Shown here: piece after piece, positions 11,028-24,589 of the stretch
Layout of the letters: each line of letters starts with the position of its first letter
Position numbering within the stretch: the first letter of the stretch is position 1
Origin: Mugil cephalus
Lineage: Eukaryota; Chordata; Actinopteri; Mugiliformes; Mugilidae
Direction: 5' to 3'
NCBI RefSeq assembly: GCF_022458985.1
Contig: NC_061789.1
Span: 14,230,357 to 14,294,356, forward strand
DNA: 64,000 nt
Made by a program: the position numbers and the translations under genes
Notes under the pieces: generated by a model
Database searches by the model: none
The model's input: the letters and a program-made list of their open reading frames with translations, nothing else
What the model was told of the DNA's origin: nothing

Positions 11028-14000
11028 TCACGAGTCGAGGAGGCTGTCGGCGCTGGGAGCCTTGTAGAGGTATTTCCAGATGGCGTAGTAGTGCACGGCC
11101 GCCGCCAGGGCCACAAACACGTGCCAGATGGCGTGGGCGAAGGGGATGACGCCGTCGCTCTTGAAGAAGAACACACCCAGGCAGTAGATGAGTCCTCCGC
11201 AGGCCAGCTCGTGAAGTCCCTCTGTGTTGCTCTGCAAAATAAAACAATACACAATACACGTGAGAACTGGAACGTAACAACAAACTCAAAAGAATAAGAA
11301 AAGTTGAATAGCATTAATGGGATTTAAGGCTGCCACACTCATCGCAACCACAAGAGGGCAGCAGAATCTAAAACACTTATTTATCTTGTACAGAAATCTT
11401 TGTTTCACTTGCTTGGATCATTTTCTGATTTTGATATTAAACATTTATAATTATTATGTATCAACTGATCTAAAGCTGTTCCTCAGTTAGATGTGAAGTC
11501 TGTGAAACACTTTTAACAAGAAGAGGAAGCGGCGCTCTCTCCTAACACCTCCACCCAGCTGCAACGGTCCGTTCGACCAAGCTGCACGGCGGAAGTAGCA
11601 ACCTGAAAGTTTCAGGACCGAGACAGAGCAAGAAACAGTCTCACCATTGACGTCACGACCGATGCAGGAAAGAATCCCATCGTCAAGTAGAAGGCCAGCT
11701 CGACAAGTTTATACCTGCAGAGACAAACATGTTTGCATGCAAATCCAAGGATTTTTCAAGCATGACAGCACGAGGAGTGGAGGCGCTCACCAGAAGCTTC
11801 ATGCCATGCACAGATATTATCCGCATCTTAAAAAAATAACGTTCAAAAACGCTTTCACGCATGCATTTGTAGTAATCTTTGTATTTTAGCGTGACACGTG
11901 AAGCCAGACTATTGTTGTGGTAACCGACATGACATTTAGAGGTGATCACTGTGGGAAATTAAATAGGGCGCAGCTACTACAGTCTTTATTTTAATTAACT
12001 CACGTTCTGTAAGCTGAGCCAGAAAAGTGAATGTGAGAATATGTGAGTTCATTTATATCGTGTTGGCTGCAAGTGTTTATCTATTATGGATCAATCTATT
12101 GATTCTCCTTTTAGTTAATATCTATAAAAACAAAACATAACAACATGACTGATATAGATATGTATATATAATATTAACACTTAAGGTGCTGGAATCTTTT
12201 GACAATTTCAAATTTAAACAAAAATAACGAAACTTTACATGCAGGCGCTGCTTAGTTATGTTTACTGGAATCAAAAAAAACACACAAAAACTACACAAGA
12301 CAAAGCCCCGGTGGCCGTGGTCAGACAAGAACTCACTTTTCATGATAGTTGAAGACATATATGGTTCCAGCAGCAGCCATCAGCCACACAAACCAGCGCA
12401 TGTGCGCCGCGAGGGGGCCCAGTTCACGCAGGTTCAACCTGAGCACAGAGAGGAGACACACTGAAGGCTAAATTAGGCCTGAATGCGTGACAGTGGGAAT
12501 ACTCTGCCCTCTGTCTGACACTCACCAAGGTGTGTAGGAGGCAGCGATGAAGAAATAGATAGCCACTCTGTCGCACATGTGGAAACAGTGCTCCACGGAC
12601 CTGAGGCAGAAAACAAACAGGTCGACCGGGTTGTTTTTACTCGCGGGGGTGAGTGTGGACACATTATTTGCGTGTTTACACAGGAAGTGACATTGTGTTT
12701 TCACAGAGGTCTTTTGCAAGTGAATGGAAATTATTGTCTGAACACACAGCACAAAGAGAAACTTTGTTTTGGGTCTGCAGCGTGACGTAAATGCAAACAG
12801 GTGGCGCAGCAGACCCGGTACACTTGATTTGCATTTCTCATCAGGAAAGCATGAGAAGAAGCATTAATCAGCTGGAATAAAACAGATGACCTGATTCCTA
12901 ATCTTCTCCTTAAACCTGATTCCTGAATAAATCCTGCGTTTCACTAGCATTTAACACTCAAGAATACACTAAAATATGATTTAGGAAGGTTCTGTTGTAG
13001 CACAAATATCTAATGCAACTAAAAGCTGTAGTTGGTAGAAACTATTAAGAGAAAAAGGCAAATATTATGCAACCAACAAGACACAATGTGAGTTAAGAGT
13101 CAGTTCATTGGCCAAAGGGTGAAAGACAAACCAAATGGTGGCATCACGCCAGCCAGACAGCCAACAGATCCAGGAACCTTACACTTTCGCTCCCATTTAA
13201 ACATCAAATCACGATGAGCCCTTATCTCTCGGCTAAGTTGCCCGTCTCCATCGCGCCTCACCTCATGTGGCTCTTCTTCCAGGTGATGATGTGAAACACA
13301 GTGGAGATTAGGAAGAGGGCGCACAGGCCCAAGCCGTACACCCAGGCCGTCATCCTCTCCCAGCTGTTGTCCGACAGACGGTGGAGCAACGTCATGCCCA
13401 CGAAGGCCGGCACAATGAGAAGCTGCGGGTAAAAAAAACAAAAAACACCATTAAACCGTGTCAGCGCGTTACTGGTGTCTTTGTGTCCCCCCCCGTGTCA
13501 ACGTACGAATAGTCACACTCACGGCGTGGGTGTAGCAGTTCGCAGCGTGCTCGTAGCAGGTGGGCTGGTAGCGGCAGTTACCAGGGGCCCGTCTGTTCAT
13601 GAACCTGAAACACACAGAAAACTAAATTTAACAACTCAGACTTTATCCTTTTTGCTGATTTAAAGGCGTCAGCTGGCTTTACTGTTCAGAAGAAAAATAA
13701 ATTACAAAGTATTTCTAAGGCAATAATTCACAATCCATAGAAGGCTGCACAGAGATCAGTATTATTTTGATACAACAGGTTACAACTAGAATTAGAGCTG
13801 CAAATAATCTAAATGAATCTGTTAATCTAAGTCTTTAAAATGATCAAACATTTAATTACATTAACGATTACATAAAACAATACAAAATTATTTATTATAC
13901 ATTTATTAAATAATTATCGCGACTGCAACGTCTATATAAAGTCCAACTATATGTAACTATTGTTGGGGATTTCTAAAATGTAATGGTGTCTATCTTAACT

Positions 14001-14184
14001 ATGTACTGTAACAGTTCCCACGGATATGTGGGAAAACAGGTTCATGTTAACGGGCAAGTAACTACTGCCTCCTCACACACTTCATGCATTGCAGCAGTCT
14101 TACTCTGACACAACCAAAACACACAATTTCAACATCGCTGTGTTCGCTTTTCACCCACCTCTGAAAGCTGTTCACCCTCTTCAT
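11028..14184 (-). CDS. mmd: MMD (PAQR11), seven-transmembrane Golgi protein
   Basis: Monocyte-to-macrophage differentiation-associated protein, a PAQR/hemolysin-III family membrane protein. Mammalian MMD lies in the Golgi and promotes Ras/ERK signalling. Seven coding exons on the minus strand join in frame to 239 aa (human 238): 14184-14159, 13604-13523, 13422-13262, 12600-12526, 12438-12337, 11714-11645 and 11231-11028. Every intron is GT-AG. The family marks are present: [10 protein letters not shown] near residue 28; the S-x3-H motif at S76/H80 (STVFH); EHCFHMCDR in exon 4; the HxxxH motif at H205/H209 (HAIWH). The start ATG at 14184 has G at -3 and gives [18 protein letters not shown], close to the human N-terminus. 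The last residues ([10 protein letters not shown]) differ from the mammalian tail. The related MMD2 is less likely given sequence and neighbours. Confidence 0.96.
11348..11364 (+). promoter_or_regulatory. CTCF-type motif in last mmd intron
   Basis: CCACAAGAGGGCAGCAG fits the CTCF core with A at the variable fifth position. It lies between the last two mmd coding exons and has the same orientation as the 10147 motif. Confidence 0.4.
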
Positions 14185-14600
14185 GTCACTGACTTTGTGT
14201 GCCACAGTTAGCAAAGGAAAAAAATAAATAAATCTGCAAACAAAAGATTCCTCAACAGCTGCTCTACGAGGAGATCAATAAACACAATGAACTGTCCTGA
14301 CAAGCTAAAGGAAACGGAAGGCCTAGCATTGGCTACTCGGCTATGCTAACTTTCGCTTTACAAGGCACCGGCAACATCAACACTCCCACTGGAAAAGGCA
14401 CCATTTTAGTCTTTTTCTTAATACCATTCTGTGACAAATACTGACTCACTGTCTCTTCGTTAAAGTAGAGATATCCATAAGCGCCAGCGACAGTCAGGAC
14501 AAACCGAAAAAACGCCCCCCCACCCGCAAACAAGCAGCCCCTCCGGTTAACTGCCAGGTTGCTCCCGCTGAGCCGCTCCTCCACACTGATATGATTATTT
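14185..14600 (-). other. mmd: mmd 5' leader with several upstream ATGs
   Basis: Probable 5' UTR, if the leader is unspliced. In the mmd sense it carries upstream ATGs at 14478, 14427, 14404 and 14329. The one at 14404 has an A at -3 and a G at +4 and opens a 23-codon frame ending at 14333. The 14329 one opens a 21-codon frame ending at 14264. All terminate before the mmd start at 14184. Such leaders often lower translation of the main frame. The transcription start is inferred from the CpG-rich block upstream, not seen. Confidence 0.45.
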
Positions 14601-14619
14601 GTCTGTGAACCCCTCAGAC

Positions 14620-14715
14620 AAGAGCAGCGGGCAGACGCTGAGTGACAGCGGCGGCAGCCAATGAGCGGCGACGGCAGCGGCGCAGCGGCAAATCAGATGT
14701 TAGGTGGGCGGAGTT
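14620..14715 (-). promoter_or_regulatory. mmd: mmd promoter region
   Basis: Short CpG-rich block of GGCGGC/GCGGCG repeats with a CCAAT box at 14658-14662 and a GC box GGGCGG at 14706-14711, just upstream of the inferred mmd leader. No TATA box is evident. This is typical of a broadly expressed, TATA-less vertebrate promoter. Confidence 0.5.
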
Positions 14716-17700
14716 TACCCTGACGCGTGACCGTCACATTTATGTTCTCCGTTTTTATGGAAAATGAGCAAATAAACATGGGAATAAGCAAATATTTGAC
14801 AATTCTTCCGTTTCAAACTTAGTTTAAAAGCGGCTTTTGACTACTCTGCAATATATATATATTTATATAAGAAGGCCAACTTAAAATCATGTAATAACCA
14901 CTAATGCTTCACAGATCAGTTATTAATCAATCATTAATAAGGAAACACGTGTAATGGGTTTGTTTTCCATGTAAAGTTTTTTTTTGTTTTTAGCTCTTTT
15001 TAGCTTCCCTTTTTATGTTTTAGCATTTTAAGTTATTTTTGAGTGCAATTCAATGCTTTGCAAAACGTGTTTCATGATAAAAAGAACAAAATATAAATAA
15101 TGGTATTATAGATTAAAAACTAATAAATTACACTTAAATCATTCATATATTATGTTAATACGTTTGGCTTGTGTGAAACATGATGAACAAGATATTTTAC
15201 ATACAGATGACATAATCACAAAGACATTCACCCAATATCTGTGCAAGTTATCATAAAACAATAAAACGAGTGTAATATTAACTTGTTATTAAGTGAACTC
15301 CGGACTTGCTTTGAAAATCAAAACTGGTGGATTAATATCTACACTTCTAAAGGCTTAAAGTTGATTGAAGAGTTGTTGAAAAACATAAAAAGGAGATAGA
15401 TCAGGGTAGCAGACTGGATAGTTTTTTGACTGATCGATAAGGCACCGAATTAAAACAGGCTTTTCCATTGTTTAAATGTTTCATTAAAACCCATATTAGA
15501 GACAGGCTGTATCCAAACTCTAGTTGCTGTGCCTACTCTTAAACAAAACATGTTATGTAAGCGGTTCTTCTCAGATGGAGGCTGTAACGCAAACCATGCA
15601 CACTGATGTTGTTTGCTTCAGTCAGCATGGATACTTCACATGATCGTGTTGGTGCTTCAACACAATTACAATTTCTTTTTGCATATTGCCATATTCGCCA
15701 TGAGGCAGAGTTTTATTTAACATGACGACAGTGGAGAAAGTCACCTGTACATGCTGTCAGGTAATTTCAGCAGGACAAAGTGTCATGCAGCCCGGCAATA
15801 ACCTGCACCCACGGTGTCACACTATAACGATTACATAATGGCACCGTAACTTCATCAGGCCTCTGAGATATACCAGAGTGTTTATGTAAGAGCAACGCAA
15901 AGTCCTCAGGGCTTAATGAAGTTCAGTCTGTACACTCTCTGTGTGGAGAACACTTGAACTTATACATATTTTTTGCTTGAAGAATATTTTCATTTTAACT
16001 GAAAACGTCCCCATACACCATATGTTTCAGCTACCCCAGATAAAGGCGTCTGGGCCTTTTTGGGTAGCAGGTATTGTGCAAGAGAACGGTCCAGATAAAA
16101 AGAAAAGAGCTCATTGTGCGTGTTTTAAAAAGGGACGTTAGCACAAACAACAGGAGAATGCCAGAGGCCATATGTTAGGGGCCAGAGTCTCCTTGTTTCT
16201 GGCTTCGGTCTGCTTTTCCCTTGCTGTTACGCTAGCACCTCTAATGTGATGCAGACCTGAGAGCTGCAGGTTGGCAGTGCGTCACATTGACTCAAGATAA
16301 CTTCCTGTCCCGGCTGTAAACAGTCTGTGTCTGCCGTGCTCTGATCACATTCTCAGCCACATTGTCACGAGCACTGGGCCGGTTTACATCTGCTCCTGTC
16401 ACTTTATGTAACCACGGTGTACACCTGAGAGCTTTTACTGAATATTCTCAAGGAACATTATGTACAATCCACTTCCAAACCTGCAAGCTTAGCTTATATA
16501 CATATGGGGCTGTATTCATTAAATCACAAATTTCACATCATGTTTCATAATGATGGAAGGTTGTCCAATAAATACACCTTTATTTAGCTCCGTGTTTGGT
16601 CTCCACCATCTTGTGAGAAAATCATCCGACACTTCAGAGACTAAATGCTCTGTTTTGTCTACGAGCTGCTCTCTAGATGTTTGGGGTTTTGTGGCGTGTA
16701 CGTGAACGTGACTTTTGAGCATCCTTTCTCTGTGAGAGCTGAGGGTGAAAAAAAAACAGGTTCTATGTGGCTAAACAGTCAGCTGTTACTGTTTTTGTAA
16801 AGCTGAGAGAAGCTGTAGATTTAAGCTCCATAAATACATCACAGAAATGTAGATTAAACCCTTTTTTAATGTGTAAATCCCATTACGTGAATGGCATCTG
16901 AATCCCCTACAATACAACCTGTCAAACAATGGTTCAGTCAGAGAATATGGTGCATAATGCTAGAACAGGTCAATGGATGTTGAAACAGCATCAGAAAGGT
17001 GGTAATTCAACCCTGTGCTCAGTTTGGAGGATGTAGTCTTTGCTGGTGGTGGTAAAATGAAATACACAGTTGAGTCAACGGCTCTCTCGGTTATTTTGAA
17101 CTGATGCTGAATACCATAATCTTCCTGGAGCTAATGTTTAATCAGTACTGTTATATTAGAACGCCTCTGTATTCATTAGTGTACCCGATGAATTGGCAAT
17201 GTTTAATTTCCAGCTCGTTGCCCCGAGCCCCAAATGTCACAGGACTTCATGCAACGTCCTCTGGAAACAGCAAAGGCTTTGTATAAGTTCCACAAGCCCT
17301 TCAAGCACACTCAAATCTCATCCACTTCTCCCCTATCACTTCAGTTGCACCTGATAGAGGAGAACAAATGACGCCACCGTTCAAGTTTAGATCTAAGTCC
17401 ACTCAGTGGCGTGAGTTCACATTCACAGCAGACTGGAAACTGGAGCAGACTGGATCAGACAGTCTGTTCTAGTGACTATTTATTTATTACCAACGAACAT
17501 CGCGCTTTCTGTAGTAACTGCTGGACAGTTTTGTTAAAGGCTAATGTGACTGCACTTTAATTGGCACACATGCCTCCATGACATCACCTAATTCCTCGTC
17601 TTGCTGCACCCGGGCTTAAACTTCAGTGCGAGTATGATCGGACAGACGTGTGAGGTTTTGGACACTTCTCTGTGACCTTCGCCTGAATGCCTGTTTTTTT

Positions 17701-20700
17701 TTAACAATCTAAATATCTTCTGAAGAGTTTTTCTTCACCAGTCACATAACATATAATTAAAATCATAATAAAATGAATAAATGTACATACTTAGTTCCTC
17801 AGAATATGGGAAGATCAGCGAGGGTAGGGTTGTTTCAGTTATTTTACCTACTTCTACGTGATGGTTAACTATTAAGAAATTAAGACAATTTGTACTTAAT
17901 GTTGTTCTCTATAATTTCCTACACCTTCAGTCCTTTAAAAAGACCCTACACGGTTGCTATTTGGTGTGGCTAGCTTTATTTATAGAACAATAGAATCAGA
18001 ACAATAGAATCCTTTTCCTTCAGAAAAGGCGTTGATAAAAAGCCGTCTTTGTATTTCTTTTTCTGAAAATAAGTTTAATTCAAATGTAAATGAAAGACAC
18101 AAATTGAGGCTTCTGTACTGACACCTACTGTATTGACCTAAATAAAATGTATTATAATAAGGAAACATTGTCCTCTAATGTGTCTTTTCACGCTGGATGT
18201 ACCTCGTCTGTCGTCACATCCGTTCAACATGCCAGACTACAACACACAGCCAGACAAAGTCACGTTGTACTGTCCATGTCATGTATTTTTAACCCCCTTC
18301 CTTGATGATGTAAACCTCGCCAGTGGTAAACATTGGAATCTTTGCCAACTTCCACCCTGCATTAACTTTAGCACTGGGCATTTTGCCCCGACTCTTCCTG
18401 TTGCCCTTGTTCCATTTCCTGATTTACTAATCACCCAATCCCTTTCACACCTGATCCTAGTTTCCTTCATCGCACATAAATAACGACGTCCTTGCGACCC
18501 GTTGATATGGGGCTGTGTGCGCTGCTCATCTTTTCGTCGACGCAGCCTTTTGTTTTCTGCTGCTTGCCTGGTTCTACCCCGGGTTTCTCTTCCTGTTCCA
18601 TCTTTCTCCTATTAGTTGATTATGACCCTCAGAAATAGTTTCAACAGAAATAATGATACAACTTTCACTGGAAGTTGTAAATGTTGCTGCTTGCATACGA
18701 AAGAGACTGCAGTACAACTAGTAATATCTACACAGCAAAGGCACAGGGCAACTGGGAAAATAAGGAATATTAAAACAGACTCAGAGCACGTGCCAGGTGG
18801 ATGTGTTTTTGCGAAACCCTATGCAGCTGTGTGAAATGCATCTGCATGCAATCAATAAACAACAATCTCTTTGCTATGTTAGCTTGTCAGTTGTAGCCTG
18901 TGTATGTGTCACTGCCTGACATGTCAGCATCAGCTGTGGCGTCACACATGATTGTATCCTGGTGTGCAGTTTCAGGCAATACATTATCTTCCTGATAACT
19001 CAGAGGTCAGAGCTCATTCAGTTCATAGTCTGCCTGTTTCTATATATAATTGCGAGACTTTTTTAATTTAACATGGTTGATCACATTTTGGCTGTTTTCA
19101 GGCCTTAAATCAGCCAATCACCACATGGCATTTTTGCTGAAAGATTCTCCTAAATATTGTTTACACCATTGAGCAAATTGAAACTGACAGTTATTTACGA
19201 ATATATCGTCGTAACAAAGTTGATTTGTGATGAATCCACACACTACTTTATATTAAATAACTACAGTAAGAAAGAGGAGGAAGAGCATACCTTGGAGCAG
19301 GTCATGTGATTTGGATTTAACACACTTCCTTGAGAGGTGAAATGTAATGTGTTGGGTAATGGGTATCAAATTTGATATATTGCCATAAAAAGAAATATCT
19401 GTCATTATTATCTCAACTTAACAAAAAGAACACAATCGAAATAAATTCTGAATAAGCTCATGTTATTTTTATTTAGCTACTTAGACAGTGGCTGTCATTT
19501 AGTTGACGTTTTAGTGATGTCTAGTCATTTTTTATTAATAAGTGATTGTTTCCATAATAAATACTTATGGATTTTGGAAAGACATGATCTGTGACAAAAA
19601 AAATAAATAAAAAATTGCATAATTTTGTACTGACAACGTGAGAAAAATCCTCCACAAATAACTACTGCAAGCCATGAACACACAGGATCAAGAGAAACAG
19701 AAGCAAATGACTGACTTTTAGTAAAATGTCTATTTGTCTTGTAGGTCAGATATACACTATAGGTGAGAGAGCCTCGGGAATAAGAGAAGCTTTCTGAACA
19801 CACGTGACACAGTTAAACAGCTTTGTAATAGGTTTACTGTGTCATGCTAGACTCCAGGTACTATAGGCAGTTAAAGGGTAAAAAAAAATAATAATAATGA
19901 TAAAAAAAAGTATTGAATGTAATAGAAACAGAGAGGTAAAGTAATCCTCAGATTAAAAATTGCCTTAAACTTTCTGCAGGCCTTGAACTGACAAATTACA
20001 TCTTCTCAAGTATGCCAGCTAGAGTCGCATCATAAAAGTTTAACATCCATGCACAATATGAAAGCAGCGTAATTATAAAGTGAACGAAAGTATTTAGGTC
20101 GAGAGCTTTGCTGCACCCGAGCTGATTAATCTTGCAGCTAACGAGCTTCATGGTAAAACACACATGTTAGGCGCTGAAGCATGACCGCCTCGCCGCCCTC
20201 GTTTTACACAGCAACAAACGCTGACGTCTTTTAACTGAACCAACATATTCAGAATTAGAGCAAGTTCTAGTTTAAATTCACCTTTTACATCTATTGAGCT
20301 GGAATACAACGGCTTCTTTTTCTATTCTGTTCTCAGGTGAACCTGCGAATGTAAGCTGTTTCATATATTAAATATAAAATGTCCCCATTGCCAAAATTAT
20401 ATCACAAATATTTGATAATGTTCAGAATAATATCGTATATGACTTATTTTCTGATTGTTACCATAATGAGACCTCGTTATTACAGTGGGAAAAAATCCAA
20501 AAAACATTAGACTGTCCCAGAAGGAAGAATTGTTTCCACTATATCAGTAAAGGGTTATTTTCTGGACTCCCTCAGGTACCATTGTTACGTTTTAGTTTTT
20601 GTTTTTTTATTTAGTTATTGCAGTGTGGTACTGGAAAATGATTTATGGTAATGTTTTATTTTTGCATCTGCAGAGCCACTGAGAGGTTTTAGTTCATTAC

Positions 20701-22890
20701 TATGTGTATGATGTGTTTGAAGTGGTGCCAGGGTCAAACAGAATTCCTTAACGTGTGATTGAAATCATGCAGGTCTTACTACTATAACTTTGGCTTGACC
20801 ATAGTTTGGGAAATAAGGAAGTGATGAAAGTAGCAGTAAATAATTATACCCCGCTAAAAGGGCGGGAACATGCCCTCACTCTCCCGTAAAGTCAGAACTA
20901 CCAAAAGCTTGAAACAAGCAGAGGGAGAAAATAGGCAAAAACAAGCTGGCAGAAATTGATAAAGACACAAGTCTGTTGGACGATGGATGATGGTTAAAGT
21001 CCTGCCGCATCGTTGTTTTGACAAGACCAAAGTCATCTGCCTTTACGGTTGGTAGGAGTTGTAAACTCAAACACTGATGTGAAAAATCACAATAAATGTC
21101 AATTGACAGCTGTAATTTTAAGTATTATAAGAGAAAATGTGTGTTATATATCATATCATGACCACGTCACATGCTAAAGGATTTAAGTGCCGCTGTCGTG
21201 GTGTTAGATGGCACAGTTTGCTCTACTTTCCTCACGGCAAATAATAACCTTTACAAACCTCACTAAGCGCTTCTTTTATGAATGAGATCCATTTATTGCA
21301 CCTTTCTCAGAAGCAGCACCAGGATTACGCTGAGCCCTGTCCAGAAACCTGTTCACTGCTGTCGGGTCTATTTCTGTAGGGCGCTGGCAGTGAGGACTGG
21401 AGGCTGTAATCAGTGTGTTGAGTAATCAGGGTGCAGGGCGGCTAGCCGCGTTTATTTAGACGGTGTACATGTGGTTGTTATCAGTGCATTTTCTTTTGGA
21501 TGTAGAATTATTTACAGTTTTACCTTAATCTGAAAAAAGATGAAACTGGCAATTAAAAGATTAATGCGATTTAAATGTATTTAGATTTGAATGTTTTTAA
21601 TTGGAGTGGCATGCTGGGCTAACTAGTTATGGTGTAAAACCGCACACTACACAACATTGGTTTACTTTGTTGTTTTTTTTGTTCCTTAAACTGGGGGATT
21701 TTTTGTCTCGATTAGCAAGATATAAAATTGGAGGGAAAGAGGAATGGTGATGATTCATCTTGCTAAAATCCTACAAAAAGATGTGCTTTTCCGTCCATGT
21801 TTCAGACTTGACAGGCCTCAGTCTCTGCTTTGATTGTGGACAATCTCCTCGCTCCTCTGCCAGCTAATCAGCCTGACCCAGCACATATCACACGGCGCAT
21901 GATCACGACAGCGGATGACGTGTAAAGCTGAACTGAGCCAGAAGGAGGACAAAAAGCAATCAAGCCGTGTCCGAGGCCGCCGAAACATCTCAATCTCACC
22001 GTGACCTGACCCGGTGGTCAGTCGGTTCATCGCGAAGTGGGACGAGCGTCCGTGTGCTCTGACGGCACTCCAGCTTTACATCAGCCGTGCTCCATTTACT
22101 CATTAAACACGGCTATCGCACGCTTCATTTGTGTTTACACAAAACCTTGTTTGCTTGAGTCACCGTATCTGCAACTGACAAGTGATACGAGTGATACGAG
22201 CGGCACAGAATAGCTCGTCTTTTCTTTGTACTGCTTATCCCTATCAAAGTGTTAAACAGCAGGTAGTCTTAGCACTGGACGTGCATCACAATGCATCATC
22301 CTGTCAGACTTTTTTTGTGTGTGTGTGTGTCGGTGTGTGTGTGTGTGTGTGTGGTGGATTAATACCATCAGACTTTCTCGTCTTACGTAAGAGGCTGGTC
22401 TTTACTTAGCCAATTGTTGAGCATTGATGATGATTTCAAAACACCAATTAAAGCTGAGTTCCATCTGCGCGTTGGAGTGGGTGGACAAAGTCCAAAGATG
22501 TCAAGGCGAGGCAAATATTCTTCTTGTTTGAGAGCTAATGTAATCTGTCTACTAACTTTAAGCCTTCCTTTGTCTTTCAGCAGAAACGCTCCCTTTGCGT
22601 CTCTGTGTTCTGTCAGTTGTCCCTTTTCCTTTCCACAGCAGGCTTTGGCTCGAGATCCCACAGCTAAAGAGGGATTTCACGTGCGTACACACACAGCGCT
22701 TAAAGACATCAACACCTGTCGCTCTTCCCTTACCGTCCGAATCTGCTCCTGTGTAGGTCATATCCCAGCAGCATTGTCCCGGCAACGGCAAAAACAAAAC
22801 AAAGAAATGTAAAAAGTTGTATGTACAAAAAAAAAAAAAAAAACGGAGAAAAAAAAAAAAGAGTCGTTTATGTACAAAGGTGAGCCTTGC
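14716..22890. other. Non-coding interval between mmd and smim36
   Basis: About 8.2 kb of AT-rich DNA without any recognisable exon, RNA gene or intact transposon. Open frames here are short and carry no domain or codon signal. The stretch at about 21800-22030 is higher in GC and complexity and could hold a regulatory element, but this is only an impression. A GT microsatellite lies near the right end. Confidence 0.7.
22316..22352. repeat. GT microsatellite
   Basis: Interrupted run of GT units on the plus strand, 3' of smim36 in its transcriptional sense. Confidence 0.9.
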
Positions 22891-23450
<560 letters not shown>

Positions 23451-23878
23451 CCCGTCCGCTCCTTCAACCTGGAGTTCCTGCGATCAATGGCTCACTTTAA
23501 TAACTTAAACCTCAGTTGTAACTCAGCGACTGTGGCTGATTTCCATGTTATATCATCATCTGCTACGAAGCGAGCGTTTAATTACTCAGATACTGATGTA
23601 TACGGGTGCATGCCCGTGTGTCCGCGAAGTGTAATCTTAATCTCGACTGTGAGTGGGGATTGACGGAGGAAGCCATCTGGCTAAACGGGGGCTGTAGAGC
23701 GCCGCCGAAAAAGCCACTCGGAGCTAACCTGCTAGCAGAACCACATCACACAAAAGAAAGATATTTCCTTCTAAAATATGTGATTAAAATAAGATCACAC
23801 AGGTAGAAACACATTTTAGCTGCATGTGTTTCTGTAGCCCGAGTCTGTTGCTGTGCTGGATTATTTAGAGAGCGATGA

Positions 23879-23895
23879 CCAGCAGAGGGCAGCAG
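23879..23895 (+). promoter_or_regulatory. CTCF-type motif upstream of smim36
   Basis: CCAGCAGAGGGCAGCAG is a full match to the CTCF core. It lies about 0.7 kb upstream of the smim36 start codon, in the same orientation as the motifs in mmd. Confidence 0.5.
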
Positions 23896-24563
23896 TTACC
23901 AATGTTTGCAGAGGCAGCATCAGGCTGAACTCTGACCCTGAAAAAAAAATAGGGGAAATGTGTATAACTCACACTAACATTATAGAATAATAGGATTATA
24001 AATACAATAAATACAACTTTTTCTGGCTGTTAATTCTGAATTAAAATCGTTACAGACAACAAATGGAACCAAGCTTTAAGCTAAAAAAAAAAAAAAAAGA
24101 TCAGGGAGCACTAAGAGACAACACAGTGTCTAAGGGAAGTAAATCTGCAGGATGCAGAATAAATAAATACTGGTTTGACACCTTAGCTGGCATCTTTACT
24201 CATCAAACATTAAATCTCCACCATCTACACAAGAGAGCAGAAGCAGCAACGCTGGATTTTGGTCAAAACGAAAAAGCATCTATCATGTAAACGGACGGAG
24301 CATGAAATCCAGATCTAATCTGCTCCAGCTCTCCTGCAGCAGAACAGCTTCCTGCCTCCTGCTGTAGCAGCGAGGCTGAGCAGCAGATGTACATGTTGCA
24401 GCTGCGGCGTACACGCTGACCCCCAGGCCTCTCGCGAAGCCTGTAATCCTTCTATATGTTCAGGAAACTGATGTCAGAGGCAAAAGGCTTGACCCCGATC
24501 TCGTCTGACCTCACAGCACAGCTCCTCAGGATGGAAACTGACGATAGCGGCGGTGGTGGTGTT

Positions 24564-24589
24564 GGGGGGGGGGGGGGGGGGGGGGGGGG
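24564..24589 (+). repeat. G26 homopolymer
   Basis: Uninterrupted run of 26 G, preceded by GGCGGTGGTGGTGTTG. Such long G runs are rare, fold into quadruplex structures and are hard to sequence, so the exact length may be unreliable. Confidence 0.9.

Noticed and set aside
14333-14584. 83-codon frame upstream of mmd
   Set aside because: Its first codon is GTG; the first in-frame ATG is at 14404, leaving only a 23-codon upstream frame, which is described with the leader.
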